Source of the DNA: Armatimonas rosea
GTDB taxonomy: Bacteria > Armatimonadota > Armatimonadia > Armatimonadales > Armatimonadaceae
Direction: 5' to 3'
Assembly: GCF_014202505.1 (NCBI RefSeq)
Contig: NZ_JACHGW010000002.1
Span: 62,001-126,000, forward strand
DNA: 64,000 nucleotides
The notes under the pieces were generated by a model. The model made no database searches, had not been told where the DNA came from, and was given only the letters and a program-made list of their open reading frames with translations. Both the position numbers and the translations under genes were made by a program. Within the stretch, counting starts at the first letter, position 1. Each line of letters starts with the position of its first letter. This document shows, piece after piece, positions 41,172 to 50,422 of this stretch.

Positions 41172-44111
41172 TTATTCCCGTGTGATGGCCTCATCGAGGT
41201 TGAGCAGGATACTGGCGGTCATCGCATAGGCGGCGAGCTCGCTGGGGTCGCACTTGGGATCGGGCTTTGTCTCCCCGATCGCCAGGAGCTTTTGTGCCTC
41301 AGCGGGGGTGGCCTTGTAGCGGGCGAGGCGCTTTTCGAGCCCGGCTTTATGCAGGGCGAGCTCCTGCGTGCTGGGGCGGCGCGAGAGCAGGGTGCGGTAG
41401 GCCCAGGTGATGCGGGAGTCGGCAGTGGCGCCGCCCTCCAAGATCATCCGCTGCCCGATCAGGCGCGCCGCCTCCACAAACGTCACTTCATTGAGGAGCG
41501 CCAGCGCCTGGAGCGGCGTGTTGGTGCGGCTGCGCTTGACACGGCAGGTGTCGCGGCCCGGCACATCGAAGAGCCCCATGGTCGGCGGCCCGGCGCTGCG
41601 CTTCCAGATCGTGTAGAGACTGCGGCGGTAGAGTCCGTCGGGCGTCTTATCGTTCTTGTAGTTTCGGAGGTTCCCGTAGACATTGAGCTCGTCCCAGAAC
41701 CCCTCGGGCTGGTAGGGGCGGACACTGCGGCCCCCGAGCTTCTCCACGAGGAGGCCCGCCGCGCAGAGCGCCTGGTCGCGGATCACCTCGCCGGGGAGGC
41801 GCAGGCGCGGGCCACGGGCGAGCAGCCGGTTCTCTGGGTCTCTTTTGAGGAGCGTCGGTGTGGTCTTGGAGCTCTGCTTGTAGGTGGCGCTGAGGACGAT
41901 AGTCTTCTGGATCGCCTTCATGTCCCACTTGAGCCGGATAAACTCCGATGCCAGCCAGTCGAGGAGCTCGGGGTGGCTGGGGTAGTCGGCGCGGGTGCCA
42001 AAGTCCTCGGTGGTGGCGACCAGGCCCATACCAAAGAACTTCTCCCAGAGCCGGTTGACAAAGACGCGCGCCGTGAGCGGGTTCTTCTCGCTGGCGATCC
42101 ACTTGGCAAGCCCCAGGCGGTTGTTCGCCACGCCTGCGGGAAGTGTCCCAAAGGCGGTGGGCAGGCCGGGCTTGACTTCGTCGCCGAGCTGGTCGTACTG
42201 GCCGCGCTTGAGAACATAGCACTTACGCGGCGTCTCCAGCTCGGCCATGACCATCGTCGCTGGGATGGTGGCATCGAAGTCCGCGAGGGTCTTCTTGGCC
42301 GTGGCGAGTGTCTTATCTGCCTCGCGGGCCGCGCTATCCACATTGGCCCGGAACCAGGCGAGGCGCTCGGGTGTCCCGGCGGGCGGGATTCCCTCCGATG
42401 ACGGCGTCTCCGAGTCCGTGAGGGCGACCTTGAAGCGGGCGAACTGGTGCTGGCCGTACTGTGAGCCAAAGCGCAGGGTCAGGGTGACACTCTCGCCCGT
42501 GAGCGGCTTGTCGAGCGTGAAGGTCGCGGTGTGGGGCTTGTCGGTCTGACCATAGATTCCCCAGCCGGTGGCGGGATCACTGTCGATGGCATCGGCGATC
42601 GGGTTGCCGTTCTGCGCAAAATCCGCGACCGCCTTGCTCGGATGCGCCGCGTTGACTGTCACATCGGTCAGGACAAAGTTGCCATTGGACGAGCGCCCGA
42701 CCTTGCCTTTCTCGGGGAAGACTTCGAGCCGGATACCGCGCACGGGCTTGCCGCCGGTGGGGAGGGTAAGCGTGTAGGTCTCGGTGTCGCCGTTCTTTCC
42801 CGTGGCAAAGAGCTGGTTGTCGGGGAGGACCATGAGCTTGGCGCTCTGGGCGGTCGCCTGGCTGGGGCGCACCCCCACCCACGACGTCACCGGGTACTTC
42901 GCCGCCGCGCCGCTCGCCTCCCACGCCGCCAGCAGGCCGGGTAGCTTGGCCTCCGCCGCCTTGACAACGCTCTCTGCGCTGGTTACTTTCTCGCCTAGCT
43001 CCGCGAGCCGCTTTTGCTCGTCGGGGATGGGTGCCTTGAGGGTCGGGGGCGTGTTGATATTGATCCCCTCGGTGCCCGCGCCGCTCTCAGGGACATTGTT
43101 GAAGTAGGAAAAGAGCGCGTAGAACTCTTTCTGGCTGATGGGGTCGTACTTGTGGTCGTGGCAGCGGGCGCAGCCCACCGAGAGCCCGAGCCAGACCGCG
43201 CCGGTGGTCTCCAGGCGGTCGATCACGCCCTCCACCCGCCACTCCTCGGCGATCAGCCCGCCCTCGGTGTTGATGCGGTGGTTGCGGTTAAAGCCGGTCG
43301 CCAGCTTCTGGCTGACCGTGGCACCCGGGAGCATGTCGCCGGCGAGCTGCTCGATGGTGAACTGGTTGAAGGGCATGTTCTTGTTGAATGCCTCGATCAC
43401 CCAGTCCCGCCAGCGCCACTGGTAGCGCTCGTGGTCGTTCTGGAAGCCATTGGAGTCGGCGTAGCGCGCCATGTCCATCCACTGCTGCGCCATCTTCTCC
43501 CCGTAGCGCGGCGAGGCCAGCAACCGATCGACCACTCTCTCATACGCCCCCGGCGACTTGTCGGCCAGAAACGCATCCACTTCTTGCGGTGTCGGCGGCA
43601 GGCCCGTCAGGTCCAGCGCCACCCGCCGGATCAGAGTCGTCTTATCCGCCTCGGGCGAGAGCGCCAGCTTCTCCTTGGCGAGGCGCTGACGAATAAAAAA
43701 GTCCACTCCTCCGGCTCGCTGTGGGGGAAGCGGGCTAAACGCCCAGTGCTGCTCGTACTTACCGCCCTGCCCGATCCAGCGCCGTAGGAGGGTCTTCTCG
43801 CCCTCCGTGAGTGTCTTGCCCGAGTCCGCCGGCGGCATCTGCAGCGCATCGGTCGCCCCGATCCGGTGGCTGAGCGCACTGGCCAGGATATCCCCCCCGA
43901 CCACCGCGCGGTTAGGACCATCCAGCCGCAGACCCGCCGCCCGCTTGCTCTCGTCCTGGCCGTGGCAGGCAAAGCACTTCCCCGAGAGGATCGGGCGGAT
44001 ATCGCGGTTGTAGTCCACGGCAGGCGGCGGCGCACTGACTTGTGGCTTCTGTGCCAGCGCCAGCCCGCTCAGACAGACAGTGATTGCAAGGAGACTCCAG
44101 TGAGACTTCAT
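41172..44111 (-). CDS. PSD1/planctomycete cytochrome c protein (DUF1549-DUF1553)
   Basis: A 979-residue exported protein (signal peptide to ALAQK). A PSCyt1 haem-binding domain holds CFACH at about residue 46-50 and ends with MPP as axial-ligand region. DUF1549 spans about 135-345 (DLTGLPPTPQEVDAFLAD, WMDMARYADSNGFQNDHERYQWRWRDW, CARCHDHKYDPI). A middle beta-sandwich region follows (about 400-560), then DUF1553 from about 670 (NPLTARVFVNRLWEKFFGMGLV...LSATYKQSS). The family is abundant in Planctomycetes and probably moves electrons during sugar oxidation in the periplasm. No DUF1501 partner is adjacent. Confidence 0.93.
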   Translation of the reverse strand: MKSHWSLLAITVCLSGLALAQKPQVSAPPPAVDYNRDIRPILSGKCFACHGQDESKRAAGLRLDGPNRAVVGGDILASALSHRIGATDALQMPPADSGKTLTEGEKTLLRRWIGQGGKYEQHWAFSPLPPQRAGGVDFFIRQRLAKEKLALSPEADKTTLIRRVALDLTGLPPTPQEVDAFLADKSPGAYERVVDRLLASPRYGEKMAQQWMDMARYADSNGFQNDHERYQWRWRDWVIEAFNKNMPFNQFTIEQLAGDMLPGATVSQKLATGFNRNHRINTEGGLIAEEWRVEGVIDRLETTGAVWLGLSVGCARCHDHKYDPISQKEFYALFSYFNNVPESGAGTEGININTPPTLKAPIPDEQKRLAELGEKVTSAESVVKAAEAKLPGLLAAWEASGAAAKYPVTSWVGVRPSQATAQSAKLMVLPDNQLFATGKNGDTETYTLTLPTGGKPVRGIRLEVFPEKGKVGRSSNGNFVLTDVTVNAAHPSKAVADFAQNGNPIADAIDSDPATGWGIYGQTDKPHTATFTLDKPLTGESVTLTLRFGSQYGQHQFARFKVALTDSETPSSEGIPPAGTPERLAWFRANVDSAAREADKTLATAKKTLADFDATIPATMVMAELETPRKCYVLKRGQYDQLGDEVKPGLPTAFGTLPAGVANNRLGLAKWIASEKNPLTARVFVNRLWEKFFGMGLVATTEDFGTRADYPSHPELLDWLASEFIRLKWDMKAIQKTIVLSATYKQSSKTTPTLLKRDPENRLLARGPRLRLPGEVIRDQALCAAGLLVEKLGGRSVRPYQPEGFWDELNVYGNLRNYKNDKTPDGLYRRSLYTIWKRSAGPPTMGLFDVPGRDTCRVKRSRTNTPLQALALLNEVTFVEAARLIGQRMILEGGATADSRITWAYRTLLSRRPSTQELALHKAGLEKRLARYKATPAEAQKLLAIGETKPDPKCDPSELAAYAMTASILLNLDEAITRE

Positions 44112-44200
44112 AGCACCACAGTTCGGTAGAGACCTGTGACTCTCCTGCCAAGCCGGTACGTTTTTCGTTTTCGTAGTATGCTAAGAGAGGCTGACAGACG

Positions 44201-44554
44201 ATGACACAGGAACTGGAAGAGAAACACAATGAGGTAATGGCGCTGGTAGACCAAGCGGACACCGCACGCCGCCGCCGCGACACGGTGCGCGAGAGCCAGC
44301 TACGGCGAGAGGCTTTCCTAAAAGAAAAAGCGGTGGCGCTTGCCTACGCAGACCTCAAGGATGCTCCTGCGGCCACAGTCGCCATTCTTCTTTGTAGCGC
44401 CGCCTCACTCGCCCACGAAACCGGCGAGCCCCGCGAAGCCGAGCGCCTCATCGCCCGTGCCCTCTCTGGCGAGCCTCCACATGCCCTTGCTGAGGAGCTA
44501 CGAGAGTTATGGGATCAGGTGCGGCCCCAGCTTCGCGCCCAACAAGCTGCCTAA
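44201..44554 (+). CDS. Hypothetical helical protein, 117 aa
   Basis: I do not recognise this protein. It is soluble, charged and all-helical. Residues 1-50 (LEEKHNEVMALVDQADTARRRRDTV) look like a short coiled coil; residues 65-100 contain a TPR-like helical pair (SLAHETGEPREAERLIARAL). It is divergent from the PSD1 gene, 89 bases away, and followed by about 145 bases in which I see no further gene or clear terminator. Confidence 0.6.
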   Translation: MTQELEEKHNEVMALVDQADTARRRRDTVRESQLRREAFLKEKAVALAYADLKDAPAATVAILLCSAASLAHETGEPREAERLIARALSGEPPHALAEELRELWDQVRPQLRAQQAA

Positions 44555-44699
44555 TTTTATGTAACTTGGGAGTTTCATGATGGCAGTTTCGGAAGGCAAA
44601 GTATCGGTTTCGGAGGAGGGTAGCACTAAGCGCTAGAGCCGCATGTTTATCGTGCAGGCTTACTTTCCGGGTAAAGGCAGTTGAAGGCAGTACCGCCTC

Positions 44700-45284
44700 A
44701 TGAGAAAAATTGTGGTCGGTTCTTTTGTGACGCTAGATGGAGTGATGCAAGCGGCGGGTGGTCCGGAGGAGGGCTTCCCCTACGGCGGCTGGAGCGCTCC
44801 CTACTACGACGAGGCCCTGGATAAGATCGCGGAGAGCCAAAAACAGCCCGCGCGAGAGCTCCTGCTAGGCCGAAAGACCTTTGAGCTGTTTGCGTCGTTT
44901 TTCCCCGAGCATGAGGACATCTGGCCCGGCGTGAACGCGGTCACCAAGTACGTCGTGAGCAGCACTCTGGAGACGCCCGAGTGGAGCAACTCCGTGGTTC
45001 TGCGAGGCGTGGACGATATCAAAGCGCTCAAGCAATCGGAGGGCGGGGAGCTTCAGGTTCATGGGAGCGGCAAGCTGGCCCAGGCACTGCTCCAACACGA
45101 TCTGGTCGATGAGCTCTGGCTGCTTATCCATCCCGTGGTGCTTGGCACGGGAACCAGGCTCTTTGCCGACGGCACGATCCCCGCGGCCTTTCGTCTCATC
45201 GAGAGCACCGCGACCCCAAGTGGCGTGATTGCGGCTCACTACCAGCGCGCCGGCGACCTTCAGATCGGGACGATGGGGGCGTAG
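44700..45284 (+). CDS. Dihydrofolate reductase-family (RibD C-terminal-like) protein
   Basis: A 194-residue protein of the YyaP/YwjB group, which shares the RibD C-terminal/DHFR fold. Diagnostic stretches are KIVVGSFVTLDGVMQA, LLLGRKTFELFASFFP, KYVVSSTLE, and HGSGKLAQALLQHDLVDELWLLIHPVVLGTGTRLF. These proteins bind NADPH, but most have unknown substrates. It stands alone and ends 10 bases from the convergent epimerase gene. Confidence 0.9.
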   Translation: MRKIVVGSFVTLDGVMQAAGGPEEGFPYGGWSAPYYDEALDKIAESQKQPARELLLGRKTFELFASFFPEHEDIWPGVNAVTKYVVSSTLETPEWSNSVVLRGVDDIKALKQSEGGELQVHGSGKLAQALLQHDLVDELWLLIHPVVLGTGTRLFADGTIPAAFRLIESTATPSGVIAAHYQRAGDLQIGTMGA

Positions 45285-45294
45285 CGGGGGAGCG

Positions 45295-46215
45295 CTAGAC
45301 CCCCCACCAGGGCAGGCCGACATAGGGATAGTAGCTCGTGTCGTTGGATCTGAGGGCGCTCAAAAAGCCGTCGAAGTTGTACTGTGGCTGGTAGCCCAGG
45401 AGCGCCTTCGCCTTCTCGACCGACCAGGCCGTGCGGCCCCAGAGGAGCGGCAGGGGGTCGAGCTGTCTTTCGGCCAGAAGCGCGCCGAGGCCGGGGTAGT
45501 GTGTCTCCAATACTTCCAGCGGGCTCTGGCGCAGGGCCGTGAGCTCGCTCTCCGAGAAGGGAACCTCGGACATGATATTGAAGGCAGCGAAGCCGTTTTC
45601 GGGCGCGTGGTTGAGGGCGCGCTCGGCGGCTTGGGCCACATCGCGGTCATCGACTCCCCCAAAGAGCAGGCGGAAGCCGTAGCGCTCCAGGCTACCTTCG
45701 GGGACAAACATCCCCAGGCGCAGCGCGACTGTTGTCACGCCCCACCGGCGGCCGTAGGTCGCGCCCAGCTCCTCACAGAGCTTCTTGGAGAGCCCGTAGA
45801 CATCGCCGGGGAGCAGGGGAAGCGCCTCGGTGACCAGGTTCCAGGAGTCCTCAGGCGCGCGGGCGCTCTCGCCGTAGACCCCCATGGTCGAGCACAGGAC
45901 AACCCGCTTGATTCCCGCCTCCCGTGCGGCCTCGAAGACATGGAAGGTCCCCGTGACATTGATCGCCCAGAAGTCTTCGGGCTTCCACTTGGAGAGATGA
46001 ATCCCATGGAGCGCTGCGGCGTGGACGATTGCATCGACACCCGCGACGGCACGCCGGACATCCTCCAGGTTGCGGACATCGCCTTGGACTGTCTCAAACG
46101 GCGACGATTCCAGAGGGCGAAAATCGAAGAGGCGTAGCTCGTGGCCGGTGGCGGCGAGGGCGGGGGCGAGGACTCGGCCGAGGTTGCCGCCCGCGCCGGT
46201 GAGAAGGATCTTCAT
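45295..46215 (-). CDS. NAD-dependent epimerase/dehydratase (extended SDR)
   Basis: A 306-residue Rossmann-fold enzyme: TGAGGNLG at residues 6-13 binds NAD, followed by DVRNLEDVRRAV and VDAIVHAAAL. The catalytic Ser/Thr lies in CSTMGVYGES, and the Tyr-x3-Lys is YGLSKK. The C-terminal part binds the substrate and ends NDTSYYPYVGLPWWGV. Such SDRs act on sugars or sugar nucleotides. It follows the zinc-type alcohol dehydrogenase by 3 bases on the same strand, so the two are probably one pathway. Confidence 0.9.
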   Translation of the reverse strand: MKILLTGAGGNLGRVLAPALAATGHELRLFDFRPLESSPFETVQGDVRNLEDVRRAVAGVDAIVHAAALHGIHLSKWKPEDFWAINVTGTFHVFEAAREAGIKRVVLCSTMGVYGESARAPEDSWNLVTEALPLLPGDVYGLSKKLCEELGATYGRRWGVTTVALRLGMFVPEGSLERYGFRLLFGGVDDRDVAQAAERALNHAPENGFAAFNIMSEVPFSESELTALRQSPLEVLETHYPGLGALLAERQLDPLPLLWGRTAWSVEKAKALLGYQPQYNFDGFLSALRSNDTSYYPYVGLPWWGV

Positions 46216-46218
46216 TGG

Positions 46219-47238
46219 TTAGTGCGCCTCGGGGTTGACACGGATCAGGGGCTTGATGAGCTCCCGCCGCTCGATGGCATCGAGCGCGTTGTGGAACGTG
46301 CTGAGGGTAAAGAGCGCCTCGCCGGTCCACCAGGTGCGCTGGTAGTCGCCGTTGCGGAAGCCCTCGACAATCTGGTCGTGCGTCTCCGGCTCGTCGTAGC
46401 TGCCCTGGTAGATCGTAAAGGTCGCGGTTGTCCGGGCGGGGCGCAGGATGAGCTTCTCCCAGTCGTCGAGGCCGTAGATTCCCAGGGTTGCGCCATCGGC
46501 CAAGAAGGGCAGGACATCGTCGCTGGAGCTCTCCTTGCCCACCGTGTCGATCACCTTGTCGAACTTCTCCGTAATCTCCGAGAGCGCCTTGTAGTTCACG
46601 TAGCCGGTCGCGCCCGCCTCGCGGAAGACCCCCTCGCGCGCCGCGCTCCCGATCACGACGATCTGTGCCGCTCCGAGCCGCCGTGCATGCGCGACAAAGG
46701 CCAGCGCGTTGCCCCCGGAGCCGACAATCAGTAGCTTGGTGCCCTCCCCGATCCCCAGGCGCTGGGTGTAGCTCAGGGTCTCGCGGAGCGTGATAAAGAG
46801 TGGCCCCGCCTCGGCCGGGATATCGTCGGGGATGACCTGGTTGATCCGGTAGGTGTCCCAGAGCGCCTTGTCCAGGCCGTCCTCCTGCATCGCCTTCCAG
46901 TCCCGGCAGAACCCAAACTCGGCAAAGCCACCCCAGCCGATATTCCAGCTCCCATCGGCGGCGGGGCCGGTACCCACACGCGCCACCAAGTCCCCGATCT
47001 TAAAGTGCCGCACCTTGGGGCCCACACTCACCACCCGCCCGACACTCTCATGGCCCAGCACCAGCGGGTAGGGCATCTCCCAGGGCAGGCGGTCGTGGAG
47101 GATGTGTCCATCGGTTCCCGCACAGATCGTCCCATAGGGAATCGCCACCCGGCAGTCGTAGTCCGTCGCCAGCGGCGGCTCCTCCACCTCACGCACCGAG
47201 ACGGTCCCATTGGGCGTCTCCACATAGATTGCTTTCAT
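46219..47238 (-). CDS. Zinc-type alcohol/sugar dehydrogenase (MDR)
   Basis: A 339-residue medium-chain dehydrogenase. Catalytic zinc ligands fit TICAGTDGHILH (Cys) and VLGHESVGRV (His-Glu). The NAD-binding loop is LLIVGSGGNALAFVA. The four-cysteine structural zinc lobe is absent; the corresponding region reads VGTGPAADGSWNIGWGGFAEF. It probably oxidises a polyol or sugar. With the epimerase 3 bases downstream it forms a two-gene unit. The 5' flank is a dispersed repeat, so the promoter is not obvious. Confidence 0.88.
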   Translation of the reverse strand: MKAIYVETPNGTVSVREVEEPPLATDYDCRVAIPYGTICAGTDGHILHDRLPWEMPYPLVLGHESVGRVVSVGPKVRHFKIGDLVARVGTGPAADGSWNIGWGGFAEFGFCRDWKAMQEDGLDKALWDTYRINQVIPDDIPAEAGPLFITLRETLSYTQRLGIGEGTKLLIVGSGGNALAFVAHARRLGAAQIVVIGSAAREGVFREAGATGYVNYKALSEITEKFDKVIDTVGKESSSDDVLPFLADGATLGIYGLDDWEKLILRPARTTATFTIYQGSYDEPETHDQIVEGFRNGDYQRTWWTGEALFTLSTFHNALDAIERRELIKPLIRVNPEAH

Positions 47239-47261
47239 GGCCTCAGGATTCGCGCCCGTGG

Positions 47262-47425
47262 TTGGGAAATCCTCTTCCCCCCGATTGGAACGGGGGGGCT
47301 GGAGAGCCTTCGGCTGGAAAGGCCGTGCCGGCCATACCGAATTATGGCCGGAGGCCTTCGTGTCGGAGCTCGCGACGATAGCAAGACGCCCCCCTCCCAC
47401 GGGGGCGGTCTTAAACGGGGGCGAT
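47262..47425. repeat. Dispersed repeat R1, copy 1
   Basis: The core TTATGGCCGGAGGCCTTCG...AAGACGCCCCC (47343-47391) recurs on the same strand at 50288-50338. A CCCCCGATTGGAACGGGGG hairpin (47279-47297) and GGCCGTGCCGGCC lie to its left. It fills the 188 bases between the dehydrogenase and the end of the SARP regulator. No gene is visible in it. Confidence 0.75.
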
Positions 47426-50155
47426 CTACGCAGGAAATACTCGCTTGAGCACCTGGTTCTCCTCGGGATCGCACACGACTCCCAGGCGCTCATGGATCGC
47501 CAGCGCCTCCGTGCAGAGCGCCCGTGCTTGGTCAAGTGCGCCGCGCTCGTAGGCGAGCTCGGCGAGGGCGTAGAGGTCGCTGGCGAGGGCGAACTCGTTC
47601 TTAAACTGACGGTTGAGAGCAAGGCTCTCCTCGTAGTAGCGCTCCGCCTTCTCTAGCTGTCCCGCCTTGAGCGCCACGGAGCCTAGATGCCCCAGCGAGC
47701 GCGCGATCCGCCCCAGATCGCCCAGCTCGCGCCGGAGGGTGAGCTGCTCCTCGTAGAACTGCACAGCCTCGTCGAGCTGGCCCGTGCCGGCGGCGATCCA
47801 GCCCAAGTTCCCCAGGAGCGATGCGATGCGGTTGCGATCCCCCGCGCGCCGCATCAGCGCGAGGCCCTCCTCAAAGAGCCGCTGTGCCTCGGTGGGGTTG
47901 CCCTCCTCATTGGTAAGGATACCAAGGTGCTGGAGGGCATCGCCTTGGGCTGTCAGGTTCCCGGTGGCCCGGAAGTAGGTGAGGGCTTGCTCCGTGTAGC
48001 GACGGCTAGGAGTGAGCTCATTGAAGCGCCAGCAGTGGACTCCCATGCGGAGCAAGGCGCGGGCGCTCAGCTCCGTGTGGGGGCGGGAGCCATGGAGGGC
48101 CAGTCCCTGCTGGCAGCGCTGGTAGGCCTCGCGGAAGTAGCTACGTCGCTCCCAGAAGCGAGAGAGCGAGGCACTGAGCTGGAGGAAGCGCTCGGTGTTG
48201 GGCTCGGTGGGCGTGGCGGCGAGGTTATCGAGGGCGGCGCGGATGTTCTCGTCGTCGCTGTCCATCACGGCGTGCCAGTGGGCCTGCTCGGGGGTGAGCA
48301 GGCCGCGGGATGCCTCCTCCGCCAGCTGGGAAAAGTGCGCGGCGTGGCGGGACTGGGCCTCCTCAAGCCACCCCTGCTCTGTCAGGCGCTCCGTGGCAAA
48401 CTCCCGAACCACCTCCAGCAAGACATACCGGCCTTCGTCGCTGGCCTCGAACTGGATCAGGGAGTGCTCCTCCAGGGTCGAGAGTGCCTCAAGCGCGTCG
48501 GTGATATCCGGTATCTCACAGACCACACTCGCCGCAACGAGGGAGCAACCTCCCCGAAAGACCGCGAGCCGGATGAAGAACCGCTGGAGCTCGGGGGAGA
48601 GCAGGCGGTAGCTCCAGTCGAGGACCGCGCGTAGGCTCCGGTGGCGCTCGGGGATATCGTGGCGGCGGTCGGCGAGAAGCTCCAGGCGGTTCTCTAGGCG
48701 CTGGAGGATCTGGGGGAGGGGGAGGACGCGCAGGGCGCCAGCGGCCAGCTCGATCGCCAGGGGGCTCCCCTCCAGCCGCTGACAGAGAGTGGTTACCTGG
48801 TCGGCGTTCTCGGGGGTGAGCTCCCACTCGGGGCGGAGGCTCTGGGCGCGGTCGCGGAAGAGCGCGATACTGGCGTAGCCAGAGAGCCGCTCTAGGGGGG
48901 TGTTGGGCGCTGGGAGGCTGAGCGGCGGGACCGGAAACTCACGCTCACCCGAGAGCCGCAGCGCAATCCGTGACGTGGTCAGGCAGGTCAGCTGCTCACA
49001 GCCACGCAGGAGCTGACCGACAAGCTGACGAAGCTGGGGAGCCGCGGGATGGGCTAGGAGCTGCTCCAGGTTATCGAGTACCAGAAGGGTGCGCTGCCCG
49101 CTCCGGCTCAGCGCGGTGCGCACACGCTCCAGCGCACCTGACTCAGGGCCTTGGACAACTCCGAGGAGCTGGGTGAGGCTGGGCAGGACTTGCTCGGGCT
49201 CGGTCAGCTCCGCGAGGGCGAGAAAGAGGACACCGCCAGGGAAGAGCGCAGTGACCGCGTGGCCGAGCTCGGTCGCCAGGCGTGTCTTGCCCGCCCCGCC
49301 GGGACCGGTGAGGGTGATGAGCCGGTGCTGAGGCTGCTCCAGGAGGCTGCGGAGGCGACCCGCTTCGCCCTCACGCCCAAAGAACAGGGTGAGGGGCTGA
49401 GGCAGTGAGTTGGGGCGAGCGGGGGTAGTACTCGGGACATGCTGGGCGCTGGCGCGGAGCAAGCGGCGGTAGAGCCGTGTCGTGGTGTCGTCGGGCTCGC
49501 TGTCGAGGGCGCGGCGCAGGTTCTTGCGGAACTGGCGAAAGGCGGCGGTGAGCCCGGCAGTATCGCCCTGCGCGGCCAGCGCCTCCAGGAGTGCCCGCAG
49601 GCTGGGCTCGCGCAGAGGGTCGAGGAGGAGGACTCGGCGCAGGAGGGGGGCGGCTTCGGCGGGGGCTGCCTGAGCGGCCCACCGCTCCAGAGCCTCCAGA
49701 AAGAGAAGCTGGAGGTGCTCACGCTCGCCAAGAATCCAGTCGTCGTGAAAGCCCTCCAGGAGCGGTCCTCGGTAGAGAGCAAGAGCTTCGGGGGCACCGT
49801 CGGGCTGCTTTAGGCTCGCCGCCAAGGCCTGCGTGTCGAGCCAGCCACCCTGGTCTAGGACAAGCTGGAGGGTGTGCCGCGACGGGGAGCACAGCCGCTC
49901 GGCCTCGGTGCCAAGGGCACGTCGCAGGTCCGTGAGAGCCCGCCGCAGGAGCGCAAGTCCATTCTCTTCCGTGGTCTCCGGCCAGAGCATCCCGGCGATA
50001 AAGCGGCGCTCCAGCTCGCGGGGGGAACGGAGCGCAAGAAGCGCCAGCAAGCGGAGCCCCTGGCGGCTTCGCAGACGTGGCAGAGGGGTGCCCTGAACCC
50101 GTATCTCTGCGGCACCGAGGAGCCGTATCGCGAGGGCGGGTGAGGTCTCTTGCAT
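47426..50155 (-). CDS. SARP-type regulator with NB-ARC ATPase and TPR repeats
   Basis: A 909-residue AfsR-like protein. Residues 8-95 resemble a winged-helix DNA-binding domain (IRLLGAAEIRVQGTPLPRLRSRQG...LRRALTDLRRAL). The bacterial transcriptional activation domain follows to about 245 (YRGPLLEGF...RLYRRLLRA). The NB-ARC/STAND ATPase starts near 270 with FFGREGE and Walker A GPGGAGKTRLA; Walker B is LLVLDNLE. TPR repeats fill residues 720-900. It is a ligand- or partner-gated activator. It is flanked on both sides by copies of repeat R1. The ATG at 50155 is preferred, because the upstream extension is encoded by that repeat. Confidence 0.9.
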   Translation of the reverse strand: MQETSPALAIRLLGAAEIRVQGTPLPRLRSRQGLRLLALLALRSPRELERRFIAGMLWPETTEENGLALLRRALTDLRRALGTEAERLCSPSRHTLQLVLDQGGWLDTQALAASLKQPDGAPEALALYRGPLLEGFHDDWILGEREHLQLLFLEALERWAAQAAPAEAAPLLRRVLLLDPLREPSLRALLEALAAQGDTAGLTAAFRQFRKNLRRALDSEPDDTTTRLYRRLLRASAQHVPSTTPARPNSLPQPLTLFFGREGEAGRLRSLLEQPQHRLITLTGPGGAGKTRLATELGHAVTALFPGGVLFLALAELTEPEQVLPSLTQLLGVVQGPESGALERVRTALSRSGQRTLLVLDNLEQLLAHPAAPQLRQLVGQLLRGCEQLTCLTTSRIALRLSGEREFPVPPLSLPAPNTPLERLSGYASIALFRDRAQSLRPEWELTPENADQVTTLCQRLEGSPLAIELAAGALRVLPLPQILQRLENRLELLADRRHDIPERHRSLRAVLDWSYRLLSPELQRFFIRLAVFRGGCSLVAASVVCEIPDITDALEALSTLEEHSLIQFEASDEGRYVLLEVVREFATERLTEQGWLEEAQSRHAAHFSQLAEEASRGLLTPEQAHWHAVMDSDDENIRAALDNLAATPTEPNTERFLQLSASLSRFWERRSYFREAYQRCQQGLALHGSRPHTELSARALLRMGVHCWRFNELTPSRRYTEQALTYFRATGNLTAQGDALQHLGILTNEEGNPTEAQRLFEEGLALMRRAGDRNRIASLLGNLGWIAAGTGQLDEAVQFYEEQLTLRRELGDLGRIARSLGHLGSVALKAGQLEKAERYYEESLALNRQFKNEFALASDLYALAELAYERGALDQARALCTEALAIHERLGVVCDPEENQVLKRVFPA

Positions 50156-50199
50156 GGCAGTGGTGTGTTCGTGAAGGCAAAACAAGAATCCTTCTCTTG

Positions 50200-50360
50200 T
50201 CTTGCTCGCCCCCATGAACGGGGGCGTCTTGCTGTCCTCGTGCCTCGGACGGAAAGGACGCTTCGCGCCCATCCCGAGTTCACTCGGTTATGGCCGGAGG
50301 CCTTCGTGTCGGAGCCTGCGACGATAGTAAGACGCCCCCGTTTATGGGGGTGATCTTAAA
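50200..50360. repeat. Dispersed repeat R1, copy 2
   Basis: The left half (GGGGGCGTCTTGCTGTCCTC...CGCTTCGCGCCCAT, 50219-50272) matches 55094-55146. The right half (TTATGGCCGGAGGCCTTCG..., 50288-50338) matches 47343-47391. The two halves are partly inverted copies of each other. The rest of the 268-base gap up to 50423 holds no gene that I can see; it must carry the promoters for the two divergent genes. Confidence 0.75.
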
Positions 50361-50422
50361 AAGTGACATTTTCCGCGTTTTCGACCACGTTACCGCCACG
50401 CAAGAGGCGCACAATAAACAGC

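Noticed and set aside
45295-50155. Biosynthetic gene cluster controlled by the SARP regulator
   Set aside because: The neighbours are an epimerase, a dehydrogenase, an esterase and repeats; there are no PKS, NRPS or other scaffold enzymes.
50156-50272. N-terminal extension of the SARP regulator (extra 39 codons)
   Set aside because: The extension is encoded by repeat R1 and also appears beside an unrelated gene; the SARP domain starts right after the ATG at 50155.
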